Shown: in pieces, positions 25,754 through 34,227 of the stretch
Position numbering within the stretch: the stretch's first letter is position 1
Layout: every line of letters starts with the position of its first letter
Assembly: GCF_000518265.1 (NCBI RefSeq)
Contig: NZ_JADG01000023.1
Coordinates: 1-64,000 of the forward strand
DNA length: 64,000 nt
Direction: 5' to 3'
Source: Actinomadura oligospora ATCC 43269
GTDB taxonomy: Bacteria; Actinomycetota; Actinomycetes; Streptosporangiales; Streptosporangiaceae
Translations under genes and position numbers: made by a program
Notes under the pieces: model-generated
What the model was told of the DNA's origin: nothing
Databases searched by the model: none
The model's input: only the letters and a program-made list of their open reading frames with translations

Positions 25754-28072
25754 ATGCCGCCCAGGAGCACGGCCACTCCCGTGAAGTCGCCGGGACACGT
25801 GGAGACCCACGGCCAGGGAGGCGTGGGGGACAGCCCGGTCCGGCCGGACGGCACGCTCAAGGTCGCGGGCGAGTTCGCCTTCGCGTCCGACCTGTGGATC
25901 GACGGGATGCTGTGGGGCGCGACGCTCCGCAGCCCGCATCCGCGCGCCCGGATCGTGTCGCTCGACATCGGGCCCGCGCTGGCCGTGCCGGGCGTCCGGG
26001 CCGTCCTCACCCACGAGGACGTGCCGGGCAGCCGGTTCTACGGCATCGACGGCGCGGGCGACCAGCCGGTCCTGGCGATCGACCAGGTCAGGCACGAGGG
26101 GGAGCCGATCGCGCTGGTCGCCGCCGACCATCCGGAGACGGCGCGGAGGGCCCTCGGGAAGATCGCGGTCGGGTTCGAGGTGCTGGAGCCGATCACCGAC
26201 GCCCGCGCGGTGATCGCGGACCCGGAGAACCTCAAGGTCCAGCCGCTCGGCGGCATCACGCGCCACCAGCCCGTCCGCGTCGGCGACGTGGACGCGGCGC
26301 GCGCCCACGCCGAGGTCGTCGTCTCCGGTGAGTACGAGGTCGGCATCCAGGACCAGGCGTTCCTCGGCCCGGAGTCCGGCCTGGCGATCCCGTCCGAGGA
26401 CGGCGGGCTCGACCTGCACGTGTCCACGCAGTGGATGCACAACGACCTCAAGCAGATCGCGCCCTGCCTCGGCCTCCCCGAGGACCGGATCCACATGACC
26501 CTCGCGGGCGTCGGCGGCGCGTTCGGCGGACGCGAGGACCTGTCGATGCAGATCCACGCGGGCATGCTCGCGCTGCACACAGGACGTCCGGTGAAGATGT
26601 CCTACAACCGGTACGAGTCGTTCTTCGGGCACGTCCACCGGCATCCGGCGATGATGCGGTACGAGTACGGCGCGAGGGCGGACGGCACGCTCGTCTACGC
26701 CGACGTCGAGATCGTCCTGGACGGCGGCGCGTACACCTCCTCCACGCTGAACGTCACGGGCAACGCGGCGTCGCTCGGCGTCGGGCCGTACGAGATCCCG
26801 AACATCCGGATCGACGCCTACGGCGTCTACACGAACAACCCGCCGTGCGGGGCGATGCGCGGGTTCGGCGCGGTCCAGGCGTGCTTCGCGTACGAGGCGA
26901 TGATGGACAAGGTCGCCGCCGCCTGCGGGCTGTCGCCGCTCGAGGTCCGCCGCCGCAACGCCGTCTCCCAGGGCTCCAGGCTCGCGACCGGGCAGGTCAT
27001 CGACTCGCCCGCGCCGCTCGCCGAGATGCTGACCCGGCTCGAGGCGATGCCGATGCCCCCGGACGCCGACACCTCCGACCTCCGGAACCTGCCGGGCGGC
27101 GTCTCCCAGACCACGCACGGCGAGGGCGTCGTGCGCGGCGTCGGGTACGGCGTCGGCATCAAGAACATCTGCTTCTCCGAGGGCTTCGACGACCTCTCGA
27201 CCGCCCGCGTCCGGCTGGAGGTGATCGGCGGGGAGGCGACCGCGCTCGTCCACACCGCCGCGGCCGAGGTCGGGCAGGGCCTGGTGACGCTCCAGACGCA
27301 GATCGCGCGGACGGAACTGGGCGTCCGGCGGGTGACGATCGCGCCCGCCGACACCGGGGTCGGCGACGCCGGGTCGTCGTCGGCGTCCCGCCAGTCGTAC
27401 ATGACGGGCGGCGCGGTGAAGGCCGCGTGCGAGGCCGTCCGGGGCGTCCTGCTGGAGCGGGCCGCCGGGCGGTTCGGGCGCCACGACCTGACGCTGGTCG
27501 GCGGGAAGGTCGTGTCACGCGAGGCCGGGCCGCTGGCGACGATCGAGGAGGCCCTCGGGGACGCGGTGATCGAGGAGACCCGCGAGTTCCACCACCGGCC
27601 CACGCAGAAGATGGATCCGGTGACCGGCCAGGGGAACTCCCACTCGCAGCTCGCGCTGTGCGTGCACCGCGCGGTCGTGGACGTCGACACCGAGCTCGGG
27701 CTGGTCAAGGTGGTCGAGATGGCCGCCGTCCAGGACGTCGGGAAGATCATGAACCGGCTGTCGCTGGAGGGGCAGATCCACGGCGGCTCCGCGCAGGGGC
27801 TCGGCCTCGCGCTGATGGAGGAGATCGTGGTCTCCGGCGGCGTCGTCCGGAACCCGTCGTTCACCGACTACCTCATCCCGACCATCCTCGACATGCCGCC
27901 GATGCGGATCGACATCCTGGAGAACCCCGACCCCGCCGCGCCGTACGGGCTGCGGGGCGCGGGGGAGCCGCCGACGCTCTCGTCCACCCCGGCGATCGTC
28001 GCGGCCATCCGCGACGCCACCGGCAGGGCGCTGAGCCGGGTTCCGGTCCGTCCGGAGCACATCGTGGCGTGA
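25754..28072 (+). CDS. Xanthine dehydrogenase molybdenum-binding subunit
   Basis: A 772-residue large subunit. Seen: AGVGGAFGGREDLSMQIH and NNPPCGAMRGFGAVQACFAY for molybdopterin binding, VGQGLVTLQTQIARTELGV, and the catalytic glutamate in YGLRGAGEPPTLSSTPAI near the C-terminus. The order of domains matches XdhA/PucD. The ATG two bases after the deaminase stop marks the true start; the same frame upstream is a shadow. It hydroxylates hypoxanthine and xanthine with water as oxygen donor. Confidence 0.93.
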   Translation: MPPRSTATPVKSPGHVETHGQGGVGDSPVRPDGTLKVAGEFAFASDLWIDGMLWGATLRSPHPRARIVSLDIGPALAVPGVRAVLTHEDVPGSRFYGIDGAGDQPVLAIDQVRHEGEPIALVAADHPETARRALGKIAVGFEVLEPITDARAVIADPENLKVQPLGGITRHQPVRVGDVDAARAHAEVVVSGEYEVGIQDQAFLGPESGLAIPSEDGGLDLHVSTQWMHNDLKQIAPCLGLPEDRIHMTLAGVGGAFGGREDLSMQIHAGMLALHTGRPVKMSYNRYESFFGHVHRHPAMMRYEYGARADGTLVYADVEIVLDGGAYTSSTLNVTGNAASLGVGPYEIPNIRIDAYGVYTNNPPCGAMRGFGAVQACFAYEAMMDKVAAACGLSPLEVRRRNAVSQGSRLATGQVIDSPAPLAEMLTRLEAMPMPPDADTSDLRNLPGGVSQTTHGEGVVRGVGYGVGIKNICFSEGFDDLSTARVRLEVIGGEATALVHTAAAEVGQGLVTLQTQIARTELGVRRVTIAPADTGVGDAGSSSASRQSYMTGGAVKAACEAVRGVLLERAAGRFGRHDLTLVGGKVVSREAGPLATIEEALGDAVIEETREFHHRPTQKMDPVTGQGNSHSQLALCVHRAVVDVDTELGLVKVVEMAAVQDVGKIMNRLSLEGQIHGGSAQGLGLALMEEIVVSGGVVRNPSFTDYLIPTILDMPPMRIDILENPDPAAPYGLRGAGEPPTLSSTPAIVAAIRDATGRALSRVPVRPEHIVA

Positions 28073-28200
28073 GCGATGGGGACGAAACGGGCGGCGCGAC
28101 GCCGCGCGCCCGGAACGAGCGCTGCGGGGAGCTTCCCGGCCGGTCCGGCCGCGATCATGATGGATCGTCGGCTCAAGCCGGACGCCGAGGGAGTGTGACG

Positions 28201-29340
28201 ATGCGGGACCACGTGGTGATCGCGCCCGACAAGTTCAAGGGCTCGCTGACGGGGGCCGAGGCCGCCGCGCACGTGGCCGCCGGGCTGCGGCGCGTCCGTC
28301 CCGGGGTCCCGCTCACCCTGCTGCCCGTCGCGGACGGCGGCGACGGCACCGTGGACGCCGCCGTCGCGGCCGGTTTCTCCCGGGTCCGGACGGCCGTGAC
28401 CGGGCCGACCGGGGAACCGGTCGTCGCGTCCTACGCGGTGCGCGGCACGACCGCCGTGGTCGAGCTGGCCGAGGCGTCCGGGCTGCGCAGGCTTCCCGGC
28501 GGCGAGCCCGCGCCGCTCACCGCGTCCAGCCGGGGGACGGGCGAGCTGGTCGACGTGGCGCTGCGCGGCGGCGCGCGGCGGATCGTCCTCGGCCTCGGCG
28601 GCTCGGCCTGCACCGACGGCGGAGCCGGGATGGCGGCGGCGCTGGGCGTCCGGTTCCTGGACGAGGACGGCGCGGACCTGCCGCCGGGCGGGGCCGCGCT
28701 GCGGCGGCTGGCGTCGATCGACCCCGGCCCGCTGCCGTCCCGGATCGCGGACGTCGAGGTGGTCGTGGCCAGCGACGTCGACAGCCCGCTGCTCGGCCAG
28801 GACGGCGCGGCGGCCGTGTTCGGGCCGCAGAAGGGCGCGTCCGCGACGCAGGTCCGGGAGCTGGAACAGGGCCTTGTCCGGCTGGCGTCCGTGGCCGACA
28901 TGGCCGCTGCCCCTCGGCAGGGGGCGGCGCACGAGCGGGCGGGCGCGGGCGCGGCGGGAGGCGTCGGGTTCGGCGCGATGGCGTTCTTCGGAGCGACCGT
29001 CCGCCCCGGGATCGGCTTCCTGCTCGACCTGCTCGGTTTCACGGACGCGGTGCGCGGCGCGCGGCTGGTCGTCACGGGCGAGGGCTCGCTCGACCGGCAG
29101 TCGCTGCGCGGCAAGGCCCCGGTCGGCGTCGCGAAGGCCGCCGCGCGCGAGGGCGTCGACACGATCGCCGTCGCCGGACGCCGCGCCCTGACCGGCGAAC
29201 AGCTCCGCAAGGCCCGCATCCAGGACGTTTTCGCGCTCACCGATATCGAACCCGACCCCGTCCGCTGCATGGCGGAGGCGGGACCGCTGCTGGAGCGCCT
29301 CGCCGCCGAGCGGATCGCTCCGGCCTGGCTGACCGAGTGA
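28201..29340 (+). CDS. Glycerate kinase
   Basis: A 379-residue glycerate 2-kinase of the GlxK/GarK type. Seen: N-terminal VVIAPDKFKGSLTGAEAA, PVADGGDGTVDAA and GLGGSACTDGGAGMAAALG, the three signature blocks of the family, and VVTGEGSLDRQSLRGKAPVG. It phosphorylates glycerate formed from glyoxylate, the end product of allantoin breakdown, so it links this operon to central metabolism. A 128-bp gap, with GC-rich inverted sequence and CGATC-ATGATG-GATCG, separates it from the XDH gene and may hold a second promoter. Confidence 0.93.
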   Translation: MRDHVVIAPDKFKGSLTGAEAAAHVAAGLRRVRPGVPLTLLPVADGGDGTVDAAVAAGFSRVRTAVTGPTGEPVVASYAVRGTTAVVELAEASGLRRLPGGEPAPLTASSRGTGELVDVALRGGARRIVLGLGGSACTDGGAGMAAALGVRFLDEDGADLPPGGAALRRLASIDPGPLPSRIADVEVVVASDVDSPLLGQDGAAAVFGPQKGASATQVRELEQGLVRLASVADMAAAPRQGAAHERAGAGAAGGVGFGAMAFFGATVRPGIGFLLDLLGFTDAVRGARLVVTGEGSLDRQSLRGKAPVGVAKAAAREGVDTIAVAGRRALTGEQLRKARIQDVFALTDIEPDPVRCMAEAGPLLERLAAERIAPAWLTE

Positions 29341-29352
29341 GGAGAGGCGAAC

Positions 29353-30699
29353 GTGACCGATGACCTGGTGATCCGCTCGCGCCGCGCCGTCCTGCCGGAC
29401 GGGGAGCGGCCCGCCGTCGTCGCCGTCCGGGACGGGCGGATCACCGCGATCGCGGCGCACGACGCCCCGCTGCGCGCCGGAGCGGAGATCGATCTCGGTG
29501 ACCTCGCGCTACTGCCCGGACTCGTGGACACGCACGTGCACGTCAACGAACCCGGCCGGACGGAGTGGGAGGGTTTCGCGACCGCGACCCGCGCGGCGGC
29601 GCGCGGCGGCGTCACGACGCTGATCGACATGCCGCTCAACTCCCTGCCGCCGGTGGTCGACGTTTCCGCGCTGGAGGTGAAACGCGCGGCGGCGTCCGGG
29701 GCCGTCCACGTGGACGTCGGGTTCTGGGGCGGCGCGGTGCCGGGAAACCTGCCTGAGCTGCGCCCCCTGCACGTGGCCGGGGTGTTCGGTTTCAAGTGCT
29801 TCACCGCCGACTCGGGCGTCCCGGAGTTCCCGCCGCTGCCGCCCGGGGAGATGGATGAAACGTTCCGCGAGATCGCCGCGCTGGACGGCCTGGTCATCGT
29901 CCACGCCGAGGACCCCGCCGTCCTCGCCGAGCCGTCGTCGGGCGAGTACGCCGACTTCCTGGCGTCCCGCCCGCCGTCGGCCGAGCGGTCGGCGGTCGAG
30001 CAGGTCATCCGGCTCGTCGAGCGGACGGGCGTCCGCGCGCACATCCTGCACCTGTCGGCGGCCGACTGCCTGGAACCGCTGGCCGAGGCCCGGTCGCGCG
30101 GCCTCCCGATCAGCGCCGAGACCTGCCCGCACTACCTCACGCTCTGCTCGGCGGACGTCCCGTCGGCGGACGCCACGGCGTACAAGTGCTGTCCGCCCAT
30201 CCGCGACGCCGCCAACCGCGACGCGCTCTGGAAGGGCCTGGCCGACGGCGTCATCGACTGCGTCGTCACCGACCACTCGCCTTGCACACCCGAACTGAAA
30301 CGCGGCGACTTCGTGACGGCGTGGGGCGGCGTCTCGTCCCTGCAACTCGGCCTGCCCGCCGTCTGGACGGCCGCCCGCGAGCGCGGCCACTCGCTGCACG
30401 ACGTCGTCCGGTGGATGGCCGAGGGGCCGTCCGCGCTGGCCGGGCTGACGTCCCGGAAGGGACGCGTCGCCGTCGGCAACGACGCCGACCTGGTCGCGTT
30501 CGCCCCCGACGAGTCCTTCACGGTCGTCCCGGGCGACCTCGAACACCGCCACCCCGTGACGCCCTACGCGGACCGCACGCTCACCGGGGTCGTCCAGGCG
30601 ACCTGGCTGCGCGGCGAGACCGTGACCGGAGCTCAGGACGGCGCTCCGCGGGGCGTCCTGCTGAGCCGTCCCCGACCGTCGAACGGAGCCGCGACATGA
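29353..30699 (+). CDS. allB: Allantoinase
   Basis: A 448-residue amidohydrolase that opens the allantoin ring to allantoate. Seen: LPGLVDTHVHVNEPGRTEWE with the metal His pair, GFKCFTADSG containing the bridging lysine that is carboxylated in this family, VHAEDPAVL, ISAETCPHYLTL and VTDHSPCTPE with the catalytic aspartate. The GTG is 12 bases after the glycerate-kinase stop behind GAGGAGAGG, and the stop overlaps the allantoicase start (ATGA). Confidence 0.94.
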   Translation: MTDDLVIRSRRAVLPDGERPAVVAVRDGRITAIAAHDAPLRAGAEIDLGDLALLPGLVDTHVHVNEPGRTEWEGFATATRAAARGGVTTLIDMPLNSLPPVVDVSALEVKRAAASGAVHVDVGFWGGAVPGNLPELRPLHVAGVFGFKCFTADSGVPEFPPLPPGEMDETFREIAALDGLVIVHAEDPAVLAEPSSGEYADFLASRPPSAERSAVEQVIRLVERTGVRAHILHLSAADCLEPLAEARSRGLPISAETCPHYLTLCSADVPSADATAYKCCPPIRDAANRDALWKGLADGVIDCVVTDHSPCTPELKRGDFVTAWGGVSSLQLGLPAVWTAARERGHSLHDVVRWMAEGPSALAGLTSRKGRVAVGNDADLVAFAPDESFTVVPGDLEHRHPVTPYADRTLTGVVQATWLRGETVTGAQDGAPRGVLLSRPRPSNGAAT

Positions 30700-31703
30700 C
30701 CGATTTCTCCGCCCTCCCGGACCTCGCCCTGCGCACCCTGGGCGGATCGGTGCTCGCGGCGAGCGACGAGTCGTTCGCCGCGAAGGAGAACCTGATCAAC
30801 CCGTGGACGCCCGGGTTCTCGCCGCGGACCTTCGGCGCGAAGGGGCAGGAGTACGACGGCTGGGAGACCGCCCGCCGCCGCCCCGGCCCGGACGGCGGTC
30901 TCGGCCACGACCAGGCGCTCGTCCGGCTCGGACTACCGGGCGTGATCCGTGGCGTGGTGATCGACACCGCCTGGTTCAAGGGCAACTACCCGCCGCACGC
31001 CTCGGTCGAGGCCTGCGCGGCGGGCGGTTACCCGAGCCCGTCCGAACTGGCGGACGCCGACTGGACGGAGATCGTCCCGAGGAGCCCGCTCCTCGGCGAC
31101 GCCGTCCACGAGTTCCCGGTGGACGTCGAACGCCGCTTCACCCACGTTCGGCTGCACATGTTCCCGGATGGCGGGATCGCCCGGCTGCGCGTCCACGGCG
31201 AGGTGGTCCCGGACCCGTCCTTCCTGACCGGCCTCACCGTCGACCTGGCCGCGCTGGAGAACGGCGCGCGCGTCATCGAATGCAGCGACAGGTTCTATTC
31301 GTCGCCCGACAACATGCTTTTCCCCGGCCTCGCCCGGAACCAGGCCGAGGGCTGGGAAACGGCACGCCGACGCGACGGCGGAAACGACTGGGTGGTCGTG
31401 AGACTGGCCGCGCCCGGCAGAATCACCGTCGCCGAATTCGACACCACGAACCTCAAATTCAACGCCCCGGCCGAGGTCTCCCTTTCCGTCAGCGCTGACG
31501 CTTCCGAGTGGCGGGAGATCCTGCCGAGAACGCGTCTCCAGCCTGACACCCGGCACCGTTTCCGCCTCGACTCGGACGCCGAGGCGGCCTACGTCCGGGT
31601 CGACGTCCACCCTGACGGCGGCCTGGCCCGCCTCCGCCTCCCGGGCGTCCTCACCCCGGCCGGAGAACGGGCCGTCCGCGACCGCTACGAGGCGCTGACC
31701 TGA
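30696..31703 (+). CDS. alc: Allantoicase
   Basis: A 335-residue enzyme that splits allantoate into ureidoglycolate and urea. Seen: two related jelly-roll allantoicase domains, the first with YDGWETARRR, IDTAWFKGNYPP and HMFPDGGIARLRVHGEV, the second with EGWETARRRDGGNDWVVVRL and VDVHPDGGLARLRLPG. The ATG overlaps allB. Urease and ureidoglycolate lyase are not in the window, so the pathway must finish elsewhere. Its last 12 codons, stop included, are repeated just downstream. Confidence 0.94.
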   Translation: MTDFSALPDLALRTLGGSVLAASDESFAAKENLINPWTPGFSPRTFGAKGQEYDGWETARRRPGPDGGLGHDQALVRLGLPGVIRGVVIDTAWFKGNYPPHASVEACAAGGYPSPSELADADWTEIVPRSPLLGDAVHEFPVDVERRFTHVRLHMFPDGGIARLRVHGEVVPDPSFLTGLTVDLAALENGARVIECSDRFYSSPDNMLFPGLARNQAEGWETARRRDGGNDWVVVRLAAPGRITVAEFDTTNLKFNAPAEVSLSVSADASEWREILPRTRLQPDTRHRFRLDSDAEAAYVRVDVHPDGGLARLRLPGVLTPAGERAVRDRYEALT

Positions 31704-31742
31704 GCTGCCGTCCGTGACCGCTGCGAGGCTCTGGCCTGAGCG
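31671..31742 (+). repeat. 36-bp tandem duplication of the alc 3' end and stop codon
   Basis: Units 31671-31706 and 31707-31742 agree at about 31 of 36 positions. The first ends the gene as AVRDRYEALT-stop; read in the same frame, the second gives AVRDRCEALA-stop. The period is a multiple of three, so the copy remains in frame behind the stop. Confidence 0.85.
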
Positions 31743-31773
31743 GACGTCCGGACCGAGACCGGCCCGGACGTCC
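31742..31773. terminator. Hairpin between alc and the AhpD-like gene
   Basis: GGACGTCCGG (31742-31751) pairs with CCGGACGTCC (31764-31773) with a 12-base loop, between convergent stops. Confidence 0.65.
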
Positions 31774-31781
31774 CGCCGCGG

Positions 31782-32255
31782 TCAGTACCCGAACTGCCCG
31801 GGCGTGTAGTCGCCCCCGAGCTGCCTGTTGATGACGCCCATCCGGTTGCTGGCGTTGATCAGCGAGACGATCACCAGCAGGTCGGCGAGTTCCGCCTCGT
31901 CATAGTGCTTGGCGGCGTTCTCCCACACCTCGTCCGGGACGCCCCGGCCGTCGGCGATCCGCGTCCCCTCCTCGGCCAGTTCGAGCGCCGCGCGCTCGGC
32001 GTCGGTGAAGACGTTCGACTCCCGCCACGCCGCGACCAGGTTGATCCGCGTGGCGCTCTCGCCGCCGTGCGCCAGGTCCTTGCCGTGCGCGTCGGTGCAG
32101 TATCCGCAGCCGTTGATCTGGCTGGCCCGCAGCATCACCATGTCGCGGGTGGCCGCCGGAAGCGTCGACTCCTTGATAATGGCCATGCTCGCCGCGCCGA
32201 AGTGCTTCAGCGCCTTGGCGGCGACCGGGTTCGCGAACAGATCCAAGCGAGGCAT
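31782..32255 (-). CDS. AhpD-like carboxymuconolactone decarboxylase family protein
   Basis: A 157-residue protein of the CMD/AhpD fold. Seen: the redox or catalytic motif SQINGCGYCTDAHGKDLA, a Cys-x-x-Cys followed by His, which in AhpD serves peroxide reduction. C-terminal helices include DLLVIVSLINASNRMGVINR. The ATG at 32255 follows AGGGAG on the minus strand and gives MPRLDLFANP; an upstream start would add an untypical 30 residues. It stands alone, with terminators on both sides, and probably protects against organic peroxides or acts on an unknown lactone. Confidence 0.88.
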   Translation of the reverse strand: MPRLDLFANPVAAKALKHFGAASMAIIKESTLPAATRDMVMLRASQINGCGYCTDAHGKDLAHGGESATRINLVAAWRESNVFTDAERAALELAEEGTRIADGRGVPDEVWENAAKHYDEAELADLLVIVSLINASNRMGVINRQLGGDYTPGQFGY

Positions 32256-32357
32256 CTTCTTACTCCCTGATCTCCATGAACGGTTCGCCATGAAGATGCC
32301 GGAGCCCCTTCTCGCGTGACAGATTTCGAATGTGACCTGCGTCATACGAAAAGGGAG

Positions 32358-32386
32358 GGCCCCGCAGCCGATCCGGCTGCGGGGCC
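32358..32386 (-). terminator. Strong hairpin terminator
   Basis: A perfect 13-bp stem (32358-32370 with 32374-32386) and 3-base loop lies just past the stop of the minus-strand gene ending at 32407; a pyrimidine-rich CCCTCCCTTTT tract follows on the minus strand. Confidence 0.85.
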
Positions 32387-32406
32387 TTGTGCCGCCGATC
32401 CAAGGG

Positions 32407-33426
32407 TCAGTCCTTGGCGGCGTCCTGCTTCGGAGTCGAGAGGGCCTCCGCGATCGGGCTCTGCGGAGGCGGTGGGGCCTGCGACGCGGCCTCCGGCGCC
32501 TTGGACGTCAGCGACTCGGCGACCGAGACCGGCGGCACCCAGCCAGGCTCGGGAGCCGGGGGCATCGACGGCAGGGACGGCTTCAACGGCGCCGTGATCT
32601 TCGGTGCCGCCGCCGCGGCGGGCCGCGGGCCGGCCTCGTTCCCCGGCGTCAGGATGCGGGGCTCGCGCTCCGGGATCAGACCCGGCGCGGGCTTGATCGC
32701 GGGCGAGGGGACGTCCATCTTGCGGCGGGCCCCCCTGCGGGACCGCGACCGGCCGCCCGGGCCCCCGCCGCGCCCGCCGCCGCCCATCCCGCCCATCGGG
32801 ATGCCGATCATCGGGACGACGGTCTGGTTCGACTGGTTGCCGTTGTGGTCGGAGGGCTTGTCGTCCTTGCCGTCGCCGTCCTTGTCGTTCTCGGACGGCG
32901 TCGAGGACGGATCGGCGGAGGCCAGCCGCACACCGCGGCGCCGGGGAGGCGGCGGGGCGTCGGCCGCGCCGTCGATCTTCTCCGGGAACGCGTGCCAGAG
33001 CTCGGCGATGCGGGCGTTCAGACGCCGCATGTACTGGTCGACGTCGTCCGGGGCGGTGCCGTGGTCGGGGGCGTGCTCGACGTACCAGGGCAGGATCTCG
33101 CCGCCGTAGGCGCGCAGCGCCTCGCCCATCGTGCGGGCCGCCGCGAGCAGGTGCTCGGAGTCGGCGAACAGGCGGCGCAGCGCGGCCAGGGACGGGGACG
33201 CTTCGGCCTCCGGGTCCTCCGCATGGCGCCGGACGAGGTGGAAGAGCAGGTCGCGGAGCTCGGCCAGGCGGCGGGCCGCGTCCTCGTAGGAGGCGGCGGC
33301 GGTGGCGACGTCCGCGGGGTCGGTGCCGCGGAGCAGGTCGCGGACCTTGTCGGGGTCGGCGTGCCCGCCGGCCGTGTCGGCCGGGGGGTTGCCCGTGCGG
33401 ATGGGAGCGTGGCGGGGGTCGGTCAT
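32407..33426 (-). CDS. Helical-hairpin protein with long disordered tail, T7SS-like partner
   Basis: A 339-residue protein. Residues about 40-160 are predicted helical (DVATAAASYEDAARRLAELR, LRRLFADSEHLLAAARTMGE), and the rest is Pro-, Gly- and Ser-rich with an acidic DKDGDGKDDKPSD patch and repeated PAPEP-like stretches. It overlaps by 4 bp a 121-residue small helical protein, an arrangement like the WXG100/PPE-type pairs exported by type VII secretion in actinomycetes. No WxG or YxxxD/E motif is clear, so that label is tentative. No secretion ATPase is nearby. Confidence 0.6.
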   Translation of the reverse strand: MTDPRHAPIRTGNPPADTAGGHADPDKVRDLLRGTDPADVATAAASYEDAARRLAELRDLLFHLVRRHAEDPEAEASPSLAALRRLFADSEHLLAAARTMGEALRAYGGEILPWYVEHAPDHGTAPDDVDQYMRRLNARIAELWHAFPEKIDGAADAPPPPRRRGVRLASADPSSTPSENDKDGDGKDDKPSDHNGNQSNQTVVPMIGIPMGGMGGGGRGGGPGGRSRSRRGARRKMDVPSPAIKPAPGLIPEREPRILTPGNEAGPRPAAAAAPKITAPLKPSLPSMPPAPEPGWVPPVSVAESLTSKAPEAASQAPPPPQSPIAEALSTPKQDAAKD

Positions 33427-33788
33427 GGGGTCTCCTGCGGGCCGCCGTCCAGGAGTTCGCGGACGCGCCCGACGCGGTCGACGGTGTCGTCCTCGGCGTC
33501 CCGGACGGTGTCGGCCGTGCGTTCCAGGGCCTCGGCGGCGGCCAGGATCTCGGTGAAGAGCAGCCGGTAGGCCGCGCTGAACTCGGCGTGCCCGCGGCCG
33601 GCCGTCTCGGCCAGGGTGCGGGCGGCGTCCCAGCCGCCGAACGCGGCGGCGGGGGTGTTCGTCCGGACGGTCACGTCGGCCGGGGATCCCGGCCCGCTCG
33701 GGCGCGCGAGCTCGCGGCGGAGCAGCGCCGCCGCTCCCCGGGTGAACTCGTGGTCGTGCGCCGTGCCCCCGTGGTTCGGTTCGGTCAC
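33423..33788 (-). CDS. Small helical protein, possible WXG100-like partner
   Basis: A 121-residue protein, mostly helical after about residue 15. Seen: FGGWDAARTLAETAGRGHAE followed by YRLLFTEILAAAEALERTAD, which could form the helix-turn-helix hairpin of ESAT-6-like proteins with GWD in the turn position. It is upstream of and overlaps the disordered-tail protein, so the two are likely co-translated and may bind each other. No function is established; the T7SS link is inferred from size, pairing and fold. Confidence 0.6.
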   Translation of the reverse strand: MTEPNHGGTAHDHEFTRGAAALLRRELARPSGPGSPADVTVRTNTPAAAFGGWDAARTLAETAGRGHAEFSAAYRLLFTEILAAAEALERTADTVRDAEDDTVDRVGRVRELLDGGPQETP

Positions 33789-33834
33789 GAGACGACTCTC
33801 CCTGGTGATCGGTAGAGGGCGCCATCCTCGCGGA

Positions 33835-33868
33835 GGGCCGCCGTCCGGGTCAAACCGGACGGCGGCCC
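33835..33868 (-). terminator. Strong hairpin downstream of the DUF397 gene
   Basis: A perfect 14-bp stem (33835-33848 with 33855-33868) and a GTCAAA loop lies between the DUF397 stop and the small helical gene start, on the minus strand. Confidence 0.8.
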
Positions 33869-33899
33869 CATGAGCGCACCTTCGACGCGTCCCGGGAGG

Positions 33900-34136
33900 T
33901 CAGGCCTGGGCCGGGGGCTCCTCCTCCAGGAGGTCGTCGAACTCGCCGTCCTTGACGCCCGCGACGAACGCGTCCCACTCGGCCTCGGTGAAGTAGAGGA
34001 CGGGGCCGTCGTCGTCCTTGGCCGAACGCATCACGACGGCCCGCTCACCGAACTCCTTGTGGTTCACCGGGACGTCCTTGCCATCGATGAACTCGATGAT
34101 GACGCCATCGGTGACGATCGGTTCCTGGTTGTTCAC
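33900..34136 (-). CDS. DUF397 domain protein
   Basis: A 78-residue protein with the DUF397 core: RAVVMRSAKDDDGPVLYFTE followed by EWDAFVAGVKDGEFDDL. The GTG at 34136 is chosen because GAAGGGG ends 5 bases before it; the GTG at 34142 overlaps that site. DUF397 proteins usually pair with an XRE-family HTH gene in Streptomyces-like hosts and act in development-related switches; no XRE gene is next to this one. Its acidic tail EEEPPAQA is typical. Confidence 0.8.
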   Translation of the reverse strand: MNNQEPIVTDGVIIEFIDGKDVPVNHKEFGERAVVMRSAKDDDGPVLYFTEAEWDAFVAGVKDGEFDDLLEEEPPAQA

Positions 34137-34227
34137 TGCCACCCCTTCGAGGCCGGTCCGCGGACGCCCCCAGCCTAGAACGCGCGGCCCTCCGGCGGGC
34201 CCGCGAACGCCGCGGCGGCTGCCCCGT

